Part shown: piece by piece, positions 1-8,663 of the stretch | Layout: each line of letters opens with the position of its first letter | How positions within the stretch are numbered: position 1 is the stretch's first letter | From: Sphingorhabdus lacus | GTDB taxonomy: Bacteria; Pseudomonadota; Alphaproteobacteria; Sphingomonadales; Sphingomonadaceae | NCBI RefSeq assembly: GCF_009768975.1 | Contig: NZ_CP035733.1 | Span: 2,896,001-2,960,000, forward strand | Direction of reading: 5' to 3' | Length of the DNA stretch: 64,000 nucleotides | Notes under the pieces: model-generated | Database searches by the model: none | Seen by the model: only the letters and a program-made list of their open reading frames with translations | Told to the model about the DNA's origin: nothing | Translations under genes and position numbers: made by a program

Positions 1-1531
1 CCGAGAGATAGAGCAGTCCACCAAAGGCCCGGATGAGGTACATGGGGAACATCGCGGCGACCGTCTCGGCAAAGGAGTAGACGAGATAGCCGTCGGCTCC
101 ATATTCGCGCCACATCAGGCCTTGCATGATGCCCGATACCCACATGGCAGAGGCGTAGAAAACGATGCCGAGCGTGGAGAGCCAGAAATGCCAGTTGATC
201 ATCCGCAGCGAGTACATCCGTTCACGGTTCCACAGACGTGGGAACAGATAGTAGAGGCAGGCAAAGGTGATCATACCATTCCAGCCGAGCGCGCCGCTAT
301 GCACATGGCCGATGGTCCAGTCGGTATAATGCGACAGGCTATTCACGGCCTTGATGGACAGCATTGGTCCTTCAAAGGTGCTCATGCCGTAGAAGGCGAG
401 GGCCATGACCATCATGCGGATGATGGGGTCGGTGCGGATCTTGTCCCAGGCACCGTTGAGCGTCATCAGGCCGTTGATCATCCCGCCCCAGCTGGGCATC
501 CAGAGCACGACCGAGAACACCATGCCAAGCGTCTGCGCCCAGTCAGGGAGCGCGGTGTAATGCAGATGATGCGGTCCTGCCCAGATGTAGAGGAAGATCA
601 GCGACCAGAAATGGACGATCGACAGGCGATAGGAATAGACTGGGCGTTCTGCTTGCTTGGGTACAAAATAGTACATCATCGCAAGGAAGCCGGCGGTCAG
701 GAAGAAGCCGACGGCGTTGTGGCCGTACCACCATTGGGTCAGAGCATCCTGCACCCCTGCAAAGGCGCTGTAGCTTTTCGAGCCGAAGATGCTGACCGGC
801 ATGGACAGATTGTTGACCAGATGCAGCATGGCCACGGTGATGATGAAGCTCAGATAGAACCAGTTGGCGACATAGATGTGCGGCTCTTTGCGCTTCACGA
901 TCGTGCCGACAAAAACCGCCAGATAGCTGACCCAGACGACCGTCAGCCACAGGTCAACATACCATTCGGGCTCGGCATATTCCTTACCCTCGGTCACACC
1001 CATCAGATAGCCTGTGGCCGCCAGCACGATGAACAGCTGATAGCCCCAGAAAACAAAACGGGCGAGACCGGGGAAGGCGAGTCTCGCCCGGCAAGTGCGC
1101 TGGACGACGTAGAAACTCGTCGCGATCAGCGCATTGCCTCCAAATGCGAAAATCACCGCAGAGGTGTGCAGCGGCCTTAAACGGCCGAATGTCGTAAACT
1201 CCAGATTGAAGTTCAGGACAGGGAAAGCGAGCTGCAGCGCGATGATCAGCCCGACCAGAAAACCCGCAATACCCCAGAACAGGGTCGCAATGGCTCCCCA
1301 CCGGATCGGGTCATCATCATAATGCGATGCAACGGCGGCGCCGCTTAATGTCGGAAATTTTTGCGTCAGAAAATCAAAGCGGTTCATCGATGCCGCCATC
1401 GCAATCAACGCGGCAAGGCAGATAATGCCCATATGGACCGAATAAGCCTGGTCAGCCCCCAGCGCCATGGCGGCAAAGGCCATGACCGCGACAAAAAACC
1501 ACACTCCAACGCGTGTTAAAAGAATATCCAT
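1..1531 (-). CDS. ccoN: cbb3-type cytochrome c oxidase subunit I (C-terminus beyond window)
   Basis: Catalytic haem-copper subunit of the high-affinity terminal oxidase in the inner membrane, reducing O2 to water with proton pumping. The reading frame starts at ATG 1531 (GGGGA ribosome site 7-11 bases upstream) and stays open for 510 codons to the window edge. Visible motifs in order: [12 protein letters not shown] (low-spin haem ligand), [12 protein letters not shown] (CuB histidine), AGPHHLHY (CuB histidine pair) and [13 protein letters not shown] (haem ligands), so nearly the whole catalytic core is present. Multiple hydrophobic segments. The usual partners ccoO and ccoP would lie to the left, outside the window. 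A perfect FNR-type box lies 69 bases upstream and the next gene encodes an FNR-type regulator, so oxygen-limited induction is expected. Confidence 0.96.
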   Translation of the reverse strand, partial: MDILLTRVGVWFFVAVMAFAAMALGADQAYSVHMGIICLAALIAMAASMNRFDFLTQKFPTLSGAAVASHYDDDPIRWGAIATLFWGIAGFLVGLIIALQLAFPVLNFNLEFTTFGRLRPLHTSAVIFAFGGNALIATSFYVVQRTCRARLAFPGLARFVFWGYQLFIVLAATGYLMGVTEGKEYAEPEWYVDLWLTVVWVSYLAVFVGTIVKRKEPHIYVANWFYLSFIITVAMLHLVNNLSMPVSIFGSKSYSAFAGVQDALTQWWYGHNAVGFFLTAGFLAMMYYFVPKQAERPVYSYRLSIVHFWSLIFLYIWAGPHHLHYTALPDWAQTLGMVFSVVLWMPSWGGMINGLMTLNGAWDKIRTDPIIRMMVMALAFYGMSTFEGPMLSIKAVNSLSHYTDWTIGHVHSGALGWNGMITFACLYYLFPRLWNRERMYSLRMINWHFWLSTLGIVFYASAMWVSGIMQGLMWREYGADGYLVYSFAETVAAMFPMYLIRAFGGLLYLS

Positions 1532-1599
1532 AATCGTTCCCCGACCGCAGAACTATGTGCGGCTCGGGTTTGCGATGGTCTATTTGGGAAGTCCGATCA

Positions 1600-1613
1600 T
1601 TGACCTAGGTCAA
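1600..1613. promoter_or_regulatory. FNR/FixK-type operator upstream of ccoN
   Basis: TTGACCTAGGTCAA is a perfect 14-bp palindrome that fits the FNR-family pattern TTGAY-N4-RTCAA. It lies between the end of the FNR-type gene (1632) and the ccoN start (1531). If it acts at about -41.5, the ccoN transcript would begin near 1565 with a leader of roughly 34 bases. Seen directly: palindrome and location. Inferred: binding by the adjacent regulator. Confidence 0.85.
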
Positions 1614-1631
1614 GAAAGGCAAAGATAGGAT

Positions 1632-2333
1632 TTATGCGGCTTCCGCGAGATCCAGCAACGCCTGGCGGTCATGGATCACGACTCGCCGCCGGTCGGGGAG
1701 CGCTATTACGCCGCTGGACTTGATACGCGTCAACTGGCGGCTGACCGTTTCGATGGTAAGACCGAGTATGTCGGCCATTTGCTGGCGGTCCATTGGCAGC
1801 TCAAATTCGTCCAGATTGAGCAACGGTCCGGTGCATCCGTCCGCACTCAGCCGTTCGGATATGCGGAGGAGCAATGTGGCGATGCGTTCTTCGGCGGTTT
1901 TCTTACCCAGCAGCATCATCCATTGCCGCGCATCGTCCAATTCGATCAGCGTGCGCTGGAGTAGCTTATGCTGCAATTCGGGATGCTCGCGCGCGAACTG
2001 GTCGAATGTCGAGCGGTGGAAGACGCACACTTCGGCGTCGCTCAGCGCGGTTACGCTGTAGGGGCTTTCCTTGCCGAATGGCCGGCCGATGAAATCGGAT
2101 GGAAAAACGATGCCGACAATCTGTTCACGGCCGTCTGCGGTCGAAACGCTGAGTTTAAGAACACCGGAAATGACATTTGCTACAACGAGCGAGTCATCTC
2201 CCTCCCAAACAAGCGTCTGCCCCCGCTTTACGGTCTGCTTGCGGCCTTTTTGGCCGAGAGCCAAAAGTTCATCGGGGCTCAACCCCGAACAAATGGCCCG
2301 GTTACGTACAACACATTGCGCACAATCGCTCAT
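1632..2333 (-). CDS. fnr: Crp/Fnr family oxygen-responsive regulator (FnrN/FnrL type)
   Basis: 233 residues: N-terminal cysteine cluster, cyclic-nucleotide-binding fold, C-terminal winged helix. Cysteines at 4, 7 and 15 (C-x2-C-x7-C) plus Cys103 are suited to hold an oxygen-labile [4Fe-4S] cluster as in FNR. The recognition helix reads E195-T-V-S198-R199, the E--SR signature of proteins that bind TTGAT-N4-ATCAA. Such a site lies just downstream, before ccoN. Starts at ATG 2333 without a clear Shine-Dalgarno sequence; 41 bases separate it from the cysQ stop upstream, so it may share readthrough from the cys operon or use its own short promoter. FixK lacks the N-terminal cysteines, so FnrN/FnrL is the better name. 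Confidence 0.93.
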   Translation of the reverse strand: MSDCAQCVVRNRAICSGLSPDELLALGQKGRKQTVKRGQTLVWEGDDSLVVANVISGVLKLSVSTADGREQIVGIVFPSDFIGRPFGKESPYSVTALSDAEVCVFHRSTFDQFAREHPELQHKLLQRTLIELDDARQWMMLLGKKTAEERIATLLLRISERLSADGCTGPLLNLDEFELPMDRQQMADILGLTIETVSRQLTRIKSSGVIALPDRRRVVIHDRQALLDLAEAA

Positions 2334-2374
2334 ATTGGCTGGGTAGCAACTTTACGATGATGTGACAAACCGAT

Positions 2375-3118
2375 TTAAATGGCGTCGCGGACCAGCCCCA
2401 GCACAGGTTCGGCCCATTCGGGGCGGCAAATCAGCAGATCGGGCATATAGACATCAGCTTGGTTGTAGACCAGCGGACTACCGTCGACCCGGCTGATGTG
2501 CAGCCCATAAGCAGCGGCAACGGCTGCGGGCGCACAGCTGTCCCATTCATATTGGCCGCCGGTGTGCAGATAAATTTCCGCCTCCCCGCGGACAACTGCC
2601 ATTGCCTTCGCGCCTGCGCTGCCCATGGGGACAAGCTCGGCTCCGATTTTCTCGGCAACCGCCACGGCTTCTGCAGCAGGCCGGGTACGGCTAACCAGCA
2701 TCCGGGGCTTTTCAGCGGCGGGTGGCAAAGGCTGTGGCTGGTCTGTCCGAAGCACAAGATCAAGTCCGGGCAACGCAACCGCGCCGATGGTTGGAACCCC
2801 GTCGATGGCAAGCGCGACATGCACGGCCCAATCCGTTCGTTCTTCCCCATATTCACGTGTGCCATCGACGGGATCGATGATCCACACGCGGGATTTGGAC
2901 AGGCGGTCGGCACTATCCTTTTCTTCTTCGGATAACAAACCGTCATCGGGCCGCTGTTCGCGTAGCGCGTGGCACAGGAACTGGTTCGCGGTCTGGTCGC
3001 CAGCCTTCCCCAATGCCTTCAGGCTGAGCAGGCCAGATGCCCGCACCTCCAGTAACAATCGTCCTGCTACATCTGCCAGATGCGCTGCTAATTCGCTGTC
3101 GTTCATCTCCATCCTCAC
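2375..3118 (-). CDS. cysQ: 3'(2'),5'-bisphosphate nucleotidase
   Basis: Inositol-monophosphatase-family enzyme that hydrolyses 3'-phosphoadenosine 5'-phosphate, the by-product of PAPS use, and so relieves its inhibition of sulfur assimilation. 247 residues. Metal-binding motifs: the acidic stretch around 64-66 (SEEEKDS), D82-P-V-D85-G-T87, and E-W-D-S-C-A near the C-terminus. Third gene of cysD-cysNC-cysQ. Its most upstream start is a GTG at 3118 that overlaps the cysNC stop (GTGA), consistent with translational coupling; ATG codons at 3112 and 3106 in the same frame are alternatives. Confidence 0.94.
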   Translation of the reverse strand: MRMEMNDSELAAHLADVAGRLLLEVRASGLLSLKALGKAGDQTANQFLCHALREQRPDDGLLSEEEKDSADRLSKSRVWIIDPVDGTREYGEERTDWAVHVALAIDGVPTIGAVALPGLDLVLRTDQPQPLPPAAEKPRMLVSRTRPAAEAVAVAEKIGAELVPMGSAGAKAMAVVRGEAEIYLHTGGQYEWDSCAPAAVAAAYGLHISRVDGSPLVYNQADVYMPDLLICRPEWAEPVLGLVRDAI

Positions 3119-5031
3119 TTCAGGGGCATCAGGAGACGGATGATATGTTCAGCAGCATCTGCCGCTGTCATCTCGACCGTGTTGACGCGAATTTCGGGAT
3201 TGAACGGTGCCTCATAGGGGCTGTCGATACCCGTGAAATTCTTCAACGCCCCGCTTCGCGCCTTTTTGTAGAGGCCTTTCACGTCACGTTCTTCGGCAAC
3301 CTCAAGCGGCGTATCGACGAAGATTTCGACAAACTCGCCTTCGGGCATCATGGCGCGGACCATGTCGCGTTCGGCACGGAAGGGCGAAATGAAAGCGGTC
3401 AGGACAATAAGTCCCGCGTCCGTCATCAGCTTCGCGACTTCGCCAACGCGCCGGATGTTTTCAATCCGGTCAGCTTCGGTGAAACCCAGATCCTTGTTCA
3501 GGCCGTGGCGCACATTGTCACCGTCCAGCAGGAAGGTGTGGCGGTTCATCAGGTTCAGGCGTTTTTCAACTTCATTGGCAATGGTCGATTTGCCTGAACC
3601 CGACAAACCGGTGAACCAGAGAACACGGGGCTTCTGGTTCTTCAGATTGGCATGTTCCTCACGGCCGATGTCAGTCGCTTGCCAGTGCACATTCTGCGCG
3701 CGGCGCAAGCTGAAGTGCAGCATGCCTGCACCCACCGTGCGGTTGGTGATCTTGTCGATCAGGATGAACCCGCCCAAAGCGCGGCTGTCGGTATAGGGTT
3801 CAAAAACGATGGGCTTGTCGGTGGCAAGCTCGGCAACCCCGATGGCGTTCAGTTCGAGCGTCTTTGCCGCCAGATGCTCCATCGTGTTCACATTGACAGT
3901 ATATTTGGGCTGCTGCACCGTTGCAGAAACCATCTGCGTTCCAAGCTTCAGCCAATAAGAACGTCCGACATGCAGGGGATCGTCATCCATCCAGACGATG
4001 GTGGTTTCAAACTGGTCGGATACTTCGGGCGGATTGTCAGCCGTGGCAATCACATTGCCGCGCGAACAGTCAACTTCGTCCGCAAAGCATATGGTAACGG
4101 ACTGTCCGGCGACAGCTTCTTCCAGTTCGCCTTCCAGCGTCACGATTTTGGTGACGGTCGAAGTTTTGCCCGACGGCAACACGCGGATGGCGTCGCCCGG
4201 CTTTACCGAGCCGGTCGAAATCAGGCCCGAAAAGCCACGGAAGTCGAGATTGGGACGGTTCACCCATTGGACGGGAAGGCGGAAGGCCTTGCTTTGGTCG
4301 TCGGTATTGTTGAGCTCGACGGTTTCCAAATGCTCCATCAATGTATCGCCGCTATACCAGGGCGTGTTGGCAGAGCGCGATGTGATATTGTCGCCGGCAA
4401 GACCCGAAATGGGAATGCAGGTGAAATTCTCGCTGATGCCGGCCTCGCGCACAAAGGCGCGGAAGTCGTCGCAAATGGAATTATAGCGTTCCTGATCATA
4501 GCCGATCAGGTCCATCTTGTTGACCGCCAGAACGATGTTTTTCACACCGATCAGGTGCGCCAGATAGGCATGGCGCCGCGTCTGGACGATAACGCCCTTG
4601 CGTGCATCAACCAAAAGGATCGCGAGGTCCGCGGTGGAAGCACCGGTCACCATGTTCCGAGTATATTGTTCATGGCCCGGACAATCGGCGACGATGAATT
4701 TGCGCTTTTCGGTGGCAAAGAAGCGATAGGCGACGTCGATGGTGATGCCTTGCTCGCGCTCGGCGGCGAGGCCATCGACCAGCAATGCAAAATCGATTTC
4801 CTGGCCCTGGGTGCCGACACGCTTGCTGTCGGCCTGCAACGCTTCCAACTGATCTTCAAAGATCATCTTGGAATCATAAAGCAACCGCCCGATCAGGGTT
4901 GATTTGCCGTCGTCGACACTGCCGCAGGTGATGAAGCGCAGTAGGCTTTTATGCTGGTGCGTTTCGAGATAAGCGTCGATATCCTCGGCGATAAGGGCGT
5001 CGGTCTTGTAGATGGTATCTGCTTCCGACAT
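3115..5031 (-). CDS. cysNC: Bifunctional sulfate adenylyltransferase subunit 1 / adenylylsulfate kinase
   Basis: 638-residue fusion catalysing the GTP-coupled half of ATP sulfurylase and then APS phosphorylation to PAPS. The N-terminal EF-Tu-like GTPase has P-loop GSVDDGKST (residues 37-45), DCPGHEQYT and NKMDLI. After the beta-barrel domains, the C-terminal kinase starts near [11 protein letters not shown] and continues with DGDNVRHGL. The CysN-CysC fusion is common in Alphaproteobacteria. The start codon at 5031 shares one base with the cysD stop (TGATG), so the pair is translationally coupled, as expected for subunits of one complex. Confidence 0.97.
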   Translation of the reverse strand: MSEADTIYKTDALIAEDIDAYLETHQHKSLLRFITCGSVDDGKSTLIGRLLYDSKMIFEDQLEALQADSKRVGTQGQEIDFALLVDGLAAEREQGITIDVAYRFFATEKRKFIVADCPGHEQYTRNMVTGASTADLAILLVDARKGVIVQTRRHAYLAHLIGVKNIVLAVNKMDLIGYDQERYNSICDDFRAFVREAGISENFTCIPISGLAGDNITSRSANTPWYSGDTLMEHLETVELNNTDDQSKAFRLPVQWVNRPNLDFRGFSGLISTGSVKPGDAIRVLPSGKTSTVTKIVTLEGELEEAVAGQSVTICFADEVDCSRGNVIATADNPPEVSDQFETTIVWMDDDPLHVGRSYWLKLGTQMVSATVQQPKYTVNVNTMEHLAAKTLELNAIGVAELATDKPIVFEPYTDSRALGGFILIDKITNRTVGAGMLHFSLRRAQNVHWQATDIGREEHANLKNQKPRVLWFTGLSGSGKSTIANEVEKRLNLMNRHTFLLDGDNVRHGLNKDLGFTEADRIENIRRVGEVAKLMTDAGLIVLTAFISPFRAERDMVRAMMPEGEFVEIFVDTPLEVAEERDVKGLYKKARSGALKNFTGIDSPYEAPFNPEIRVNTVEMTAADAAEHIIRLLMPLK

Positions 5032-5945
5032 CAGAAATAACCTTCCTGCTTCTTCTTTTCCATGCTGGCGTCGCCGCCATCCTTGTCGATGACCCGGCCC
5101 TGACGTTCGGACGTGGTGGTCAACAGCATTTCCTGAATGACCTCGGGCAAGGTCTTTGCATCACTCTCGACCGCACCGGTCAAAGGGAAGCAACCCAAAG
5201 TGCGGAAACGGATCGAACGCTCGGTGATTTCGGGACGCTTGCCCATCACACGTTCCAGGCGCTCGATATCGTCGGCCATGAACAACTGGCCCTGATATTC
5301 ATAAGTAGGCCGCTTCGCGCTGAAATAGAGCGGAACAATGGGTATGTCGTTCAAATGAATATATTGCCAGATGTCCAGCTCGGTCCAGTTGGAGATCGGG
5401 AAAATCCGGATGCTTTCGCCCTTGGTCTTGCGGGCATTGTAGAGATTCCACAATTCGGGCCGCTGGTTCTTGGGGTCCCAGCCATGGGTAGCCGTGCGGA
5501 ACGAGAAAATGCGTTCCTTGGCGCGGCTCTTTTCCTCGTCACGCCGCGCGCCACCAAAGGCAGCGTCGAAACCATAATGGTCGAGTGCCAATTTCAGGCC
5601 TTCTGTCTTCCACATATCGGTGTGCAGCGGGCCGTGATCGAACGGGTTAATGCCCCGGTCCATGGCTTCCTGATTTTGATACACGAGCAGTTCCATGCCG
5701 CTCTCTTTGGCCATCTGGTCGCGCAGCTTGTACATATCCTGAAATTTCCAGGTGGTATCGACGTGCAGCAGCGGAAAGGGCGGCGGCGATGGGTAAAACG
5801 CCTTGCGCGCAAGATGCAGCATGACCGCACTGTCCTTGCCGACCGAATAGAGCATTACGGGCCGTTCGGACTCAGCGACTACCTCGCGCATGATGTGAAT
5901 GCTCTCGGCTTCCAGTCGTTCCAAATGGGTCAATATGCGCGCCAT
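5031..5945 (-). CDS. cysD: Sulfate adenylyltransferase subunit 2
   Basis: 304-residue ATP pyrophosphatase-type subunit that makes adenosine 5'-phosphosulfate from sulfate and ATP together with CysN. The PP-loop reads SVGKDS at residues 34-39; downstream [15 protein letters not shown] and SNWTELDIW are typical CysD blocks. ATG 5945 follows an AAGGAGC ribosome site. First gene of cysD-cysNC-cysQ. About 90 bases upstream, on the other strand, a LuxR-type HTH gene begins, so the spacer 5946-6034 holds two divergent promoters. Confidence 0.97.
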   Translation of the reverse strand: MARILTHLERLEAESIHIMREVVAESERPVMLYSVGKDSAVMLHLARKAFYPSPPPFPLLHVDTTWKFQDMYKLRDQMAKESGMELLVYQNQEAMDRGINPFDHGPLHTDMWKTEGLKLALDHYGFDAAFGGARRDEEKSRAKERIFSFRTATHGWDPKNQRPELWNLYNARKTKGESIRIFPISNWTELDIWQYIHLNDIPIVPLYFSAKRPTYEYQGQLFMADDIERLERVMGKRPEITERSIRFRTLGCFPLTGAVESDAKTLPEVIQEMLLTTTSERQGRVIDKDGGDASMEKKKQEGYF

Positions 5946-6005
5946 CGCTACGTTAGCTCCTTAATCTGTTGTCGAATCACTTGCCCGTCAAAAACGCGAC
6001 TTGAA

Positions 6006-6021
6006 CCTCCCATATGGGAGG
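6006..6021. promoter_or_regulatory. 16-bp perfect palindrome at the start of the LuxR-type gene
   Basis: CCTCCCATATGGGAGG is a complete palindrome between cysD and the divergent HTH gene. Its right arm is the likely ribosome-binding site (GGGAGG) for the ATG at 6035. It could be a protein operator, a translational hairpin that hides the ribosome site, or both. Confidence 0.5.
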
Positions 6022-6034
6022 ATATAGTGCAGCG

Positions 6035-7126
6035 ATGCGCACCGACGATGACAGCCTGTTGCAATCGCTTTATGAAGGGATGTTCGAAACGCCCCTATGG
6101 CGTGGATTTCTTAACAAGTTACTTGCCAAAACCGGCTCTGATACTGTCAAACTGCTCTTTCAGCCTTCCGACGAGGAGCGCATCATCGAACTGTCGGCGG
6201 GTAACGCGATAGTGCTCGAAGAAAGCATGTTGCCGGAAGGAGGCCGGCGAATCGGGGATGTCATTGCGTTTCGGTCGATGCGCCCCAATCGCGTCTATGC
6301 GCAGGACGAGTTGCTGGAACTTGCTGAAACAAGGCGGGTTGATATCCCCCCGCTTGCCAACAACCCAGAACCTTTCAAACAACTGCGTGCCATCCGGGTC
6401 ACGGAGCCCGGTGGACTGGACCTGTGGCTCTTGTGTTCGGGCGGAAAAAATATCGGTTCAGCAACCAGCGCATTGCTGACTGCCCTGGCACCACATCTGC
6501 AAATTGCCCTGCGCAGCCATGCGGCACTTGAACGTGAACGATTCCGCTCTTCCATCACGGGCCAGGCTTTTGACCGGCTGAAGATGGGATGGCTGTCGCT
6601 GGATGCCGGATGTCATATCATAGATGCGACCGACAATCTGGATCAGCTGTTTCAATGGGGCGGCGCTCTCCGCCGCGGCCGTTATGACCGGCTGGTTCCC
6701 GCTTCTCCTGCCATAGACCGGGCTCTGACTGCATTGGTGAAAAGTTTCGCCGCCAATAGTGATGCCCGGCCACAGGCATTTAATCTCAGCAAGGACCCAT
6801 GGGTCGAAATGCTGGTCACACCACATCAAAGTCCCAACTTTGCCGGCAGCAGGACGCCTGTTGCGATTGTCTATATCAGCGGAGACCGCCGCTCACAGGC
6901 TGATCGATGCGACCAGCTTGTCGATCTGTTCGGACTTTTGCCAAGCGAAGCGCGGCTCGCTTGGATGCTGGCCCAAGCGACCAGCATATCCGAGGCAGCC
7001 GACGCGCTGGGCCTTACGGTCGAAACGGCGCGCAACTATTCGAAAAAAATATATGCCAAAACTGGAGCGCGGGGCCATGCAGAATTGGTGCGGATCATTC
7101 TGACCAGTGTCCTCGCAATCAGTTGA
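6035..7126 (+). CDS. LuxR-type helix-turn-helix transcriptional regulator
   Basis: 363 residues from ATG 6035, chosen because GGGAGGA lies 12 bases upstream; an earlier in-frame ATG at 6014 sits inside the palindrome and has no ribosome site. The C-terminal 60-70 residues form a LuxR/GerE-type HTH: LPSEARLAWMLAQ, then ISEAADALGLTVETARNYSK, then IYAKTGARGHAELVRI. The roughly 290-residue N-terminal part has no motif I recognise; it may be a sensory domain. Divergent from cysD, so control of sulfur assimilation is possible but is inferred only from position. No acyl-homoserine-lactone synthase lies nearby. Confidence 0.8.
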   Translation: MRTDDDSLLQSLYEGMFETPLWRGFLNKLLAKTGSDTVKLLFQPSDEERIIELSAGNAIVLEESMLPEGGRRIGDVIAFRSMRPNRVYAQDELLELAETRRVDIPPLANNPEPFKQLRAIRVTEPGGLDLWLLCSGGKNIGSATSALLTALAPHLQIALRSHAALERERFRSSITGQAFDRLKMGWLSLDAGCHIIDATDNLDQLFQWGGALRRGRYDRLVPASPAIDRALTALVKSFAANSDARPQAFNLSKDPWVEMLVTPHQSPNFAGSRTPVAIVYISGDRRSQADRCDQLVDLFGLLPSEARLAWMLAQATSISEAADALGLTVETARNYSKKIYAKTGARGHAELVRIILTSVLAIS

Positions 7127-7143
7127 ATAACTGGATTCCGATT

Positions 7144-7188
7144 TTGCTTGCGACTCCTGTGAAATGATATAAATATGATATCATATTT
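7144..7188 (+). promoter_or_regulatory. Promoter and 18-bp operator of the SPFH operon
   Basis: AAATATGATATCATATTT (7171-7188) is a perfect 18-bp palindrome 14 bases before the SPFH start codon. Just upstream is a plausible promoter: TTGCTT (7144-7149), an 18-base spacer and TATAAA (7168-7173). Transcription would then begin inside the palindrome, a classic repressor position. The palindrome is seen directly; the promoter is by consensus match. Confidence 0.6.
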
Positions 7189-7202
7189 AATGGGAGGTTT
7201 TA

Positions 7203-8108
7203 ATGACGGAACCGGTTACAACTTTGAACGCTAGCCGCGAAGCGCGCGCAGGCGGATTTAGCGGCTATCTCGCTCTTTTGCTGATGCTCGCCTTTCTGGG
7301 TTATGGCATTTGGTCCCTGGTCGGGGTCATTGAAGGCGGTGACAACGCGGCAGCGACCGACTTCATGGGGCTCATAGGGTCGCTATTCCTGTTCTTCCTG
7401 CTTTCGGCTGGCTTTTACATGATCCAGCCTAACCAAGGCGTCGCGATTACCTTGTTCGGTGCCTATAAAGGGACCGACCGTAATGAAGGTCTCCGCTGGG
7501 TCTGGCCATGGATGGGTAAGGCGAAAATCTCGCTGCGCGCAAACAACCTGATTTCGGAGAAGATCAAGGTCAATGATCTGCGCGGCAACCCGATCGAGAT
7601 GGCGGCGCAAGTTGTCTGGCGTGTGACCGACACGGCGCAGGCGCTGTTCGATGTTGATGATTATAAAGCTTTCGTTCTGGCGCAGATCGAAGCTGCGGTG
7701 CGGACCATAGGCGCGCGTTACCCTTATGATGATTTCACCCACCAGGAGGTCACCTTGCGCGGCAATCATGATCAGGTCGGAGCCGAACTGCGCGCCGAGT
7801 TGATGGCGCGGCTGGCGGTGGCGGGTATTACCGTCGACGAGTGCGGCTTCACACATCTTGCTTATGCGCAAGAAATCGCCGGGGCCATGTTGCGCCGTCA
7901 ACAGGCCGAAGCCGTCGTGGCCGCGCGCAAGACTTTGGTCGAAGGTGCAGTCGGCATGGTCGAAATGGCGCTGGAAATGCTGTCGGCCAAAAATGTGGTC
8001 GAACTGGATGATGAGCGGCGGGCAGCGATGGTGTCCAACCTGATGGTCGTGCTGTGCGGTGAACGCGACACGCAGCCGGTCGTAAATACCGGCACGCTGT
8101 ACAGCTAA
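7203..8108 (+). CDS. SPFH (band 7 / prohibitin) domain membrane protein
   Basis: 301 residues. Two N-terminal hydrophobic segments (about 20-42 and 52-75) precede an SPFH domain beginning at QPNQGVAITLFGAYKG and running through the KINVNDLRGNPIEMAAQVVWRV-type region, followed by a helical AEAVVAARKTLVEGAV stretch. Family members form large membrane-associated oligomers linked to microdomains or protease control. Strong GGGAGG ribosome site 7-12 bases before ATG 7203. First gene of a three-gene unit with an Arc-like protein 10 bases downstream and a small membrane protein. The operon is preceded by a perfect palindrome. Exact role unknown. Confidence 0.88.
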   Translation: MTEPVTTLNASREARAGGFSGYLALLLMLAFLGYGIWSLVGVIEGGDNAAATDFMGLIGSLFLFFLLSAGFYMIQPNQGVAITLFGAYKGTDRNEGLRWVWPWMGKAKISLRANNLISEKIKVNDLRGNPIEMAAQVVWRVTDTAQALFDVDDYKAFVLAQIEAAVRTIGARYPYDDFTHQEVTLRGNHDQVGAELRAELMARLAVAGITVDECGFTHLAYAQEIAGAMLRRQQAEAVVAARKTLVEGAVGMVEMALEMLSAKNVVELDDERRAAMVSNLMVVLCGERDTQPVVNTGTLYS

Positions 8109-8118
8109 GGATAACGGC

Positions 8119-8328
8119 TTGGGCGCTCCTCCGAAAAAGGCCTTTCCGCTTCGCATCGACCCCGCGCTTTTCGCGGCGGTCGAGCGGACGGCGGCGGCCG
8201 ATTTCCGGAGCGCCAACGCCGAAATAGAGGTGCTTCTGCGAGAGGCGCTGGCCCGGCGCGGGGTCAAGGTCGGGGTTAGCGAAGCGCCCAAGCGCGGGCG
8301 TCCGCCGAAGGAAGCGGGCTCAAGCTAG
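8119..8328 (+). CDS. Arc-like ribbon-helix-helix protein with AT-hook-like tail
   Basis: 69 residues starting at TTG 8119 (AAGG eight bases upstream). KAFPLRIDPALFAAVERTAA followed by FRSANAEIEVLLREAL matches the Arc/MetJ ribbon-helix-helix pattern: beta-strand FPLRI, then two helices joined by the RSxNAEI turn. The C-terminus contains KRGRPPK, close to the AT-hook core RGRP. RHH proteins bind DNA as dimers in pairs and often repress their own operon. The AT-rich palindrome upstream of the SPFH gene is a natural candidate target. It could also be an antitoxin, but no toxin-like partner is visible. Confidence 0.8.
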   Translation: MGAPPKKAFPLRIDPALFAAVERTAAADFRSANAEIEVLLREALARRGVKVGVSEAPKRGRPPKEAGSS

Positions 8329-8391
8329 CTTGGGTCTGGCGGGTGGCAATTTGCACCCAAGAAGACAGATTTGGATGAAAGGCTGAAGAAA

Positions 8392-8646
8392 ATGCTGCAT
8401 CATTTCATGGAAGAAGGCCCATGGTTCCGGGCCAAGCGTTTTGGTTACGGTGCGGGGCTTCCGTTCAAATGGCAGGGATGGGTTTTGCTGCTTTCCCATA
8501 TGGCGGTCTTATTGGGTATTTCGCTATTTCTGGCGGAACGTCCGCTTGTCATGTTACCTTTGGTCCTGGTGGTCGCGCTTGGACCAATGCCAATATATGC
8601 CGCCCGCACCGAGGGTGGCTGGAAATGGCGTAATGGCAAGGATTGA
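8392..8646 (+). CDS. Small membrane protein of the SPFH operon
   Basis: 84 residues from ATG 8392 (AAAGGCTGAAGAA upstream); a TTG at 8371 would add seven residues. Two hydrophobic helices (LPFKWQGWVLLLSHMAVLLG and LVMLPLVLVVALGPM) separated by a short charged turn, with a basic, aromatic C-terminus (GGWKWRNGK). Not recognised by name. It follows the Arc-like gene by about 60 bases on the same strand, so it probably acts with the SPFH protein at the membrane. The downstream neighbour is convergent, ending the operon. Confidence 0.7.
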   Translation: MLHHFMEEGPWFRAKRFGYGAGLPFKWQGWVLLLSHMAVLLGISLFLAERPLVMLPLVLVVALGPMPIYAARTEGGWKWRNGKD

Positions 8647-8663
8647 CCTCGCGATTTAGGTCA

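Noticed and set aside
122..1180. 352-residue plus-strand open frame
   Set aside because: Antisense to ccoN; His/Asp-rich composition comes from reversed membrane codons.
3652..4902. 416-residue plus-strand open frame
   Set aside because: Antisense shadow of cysNC with no recognisable domain.
8119..8328. Toxin-antitoxin module
   Set aside because: The Arc-like protein resembles some antitoxins, but neither neighbour resembles a toxin.
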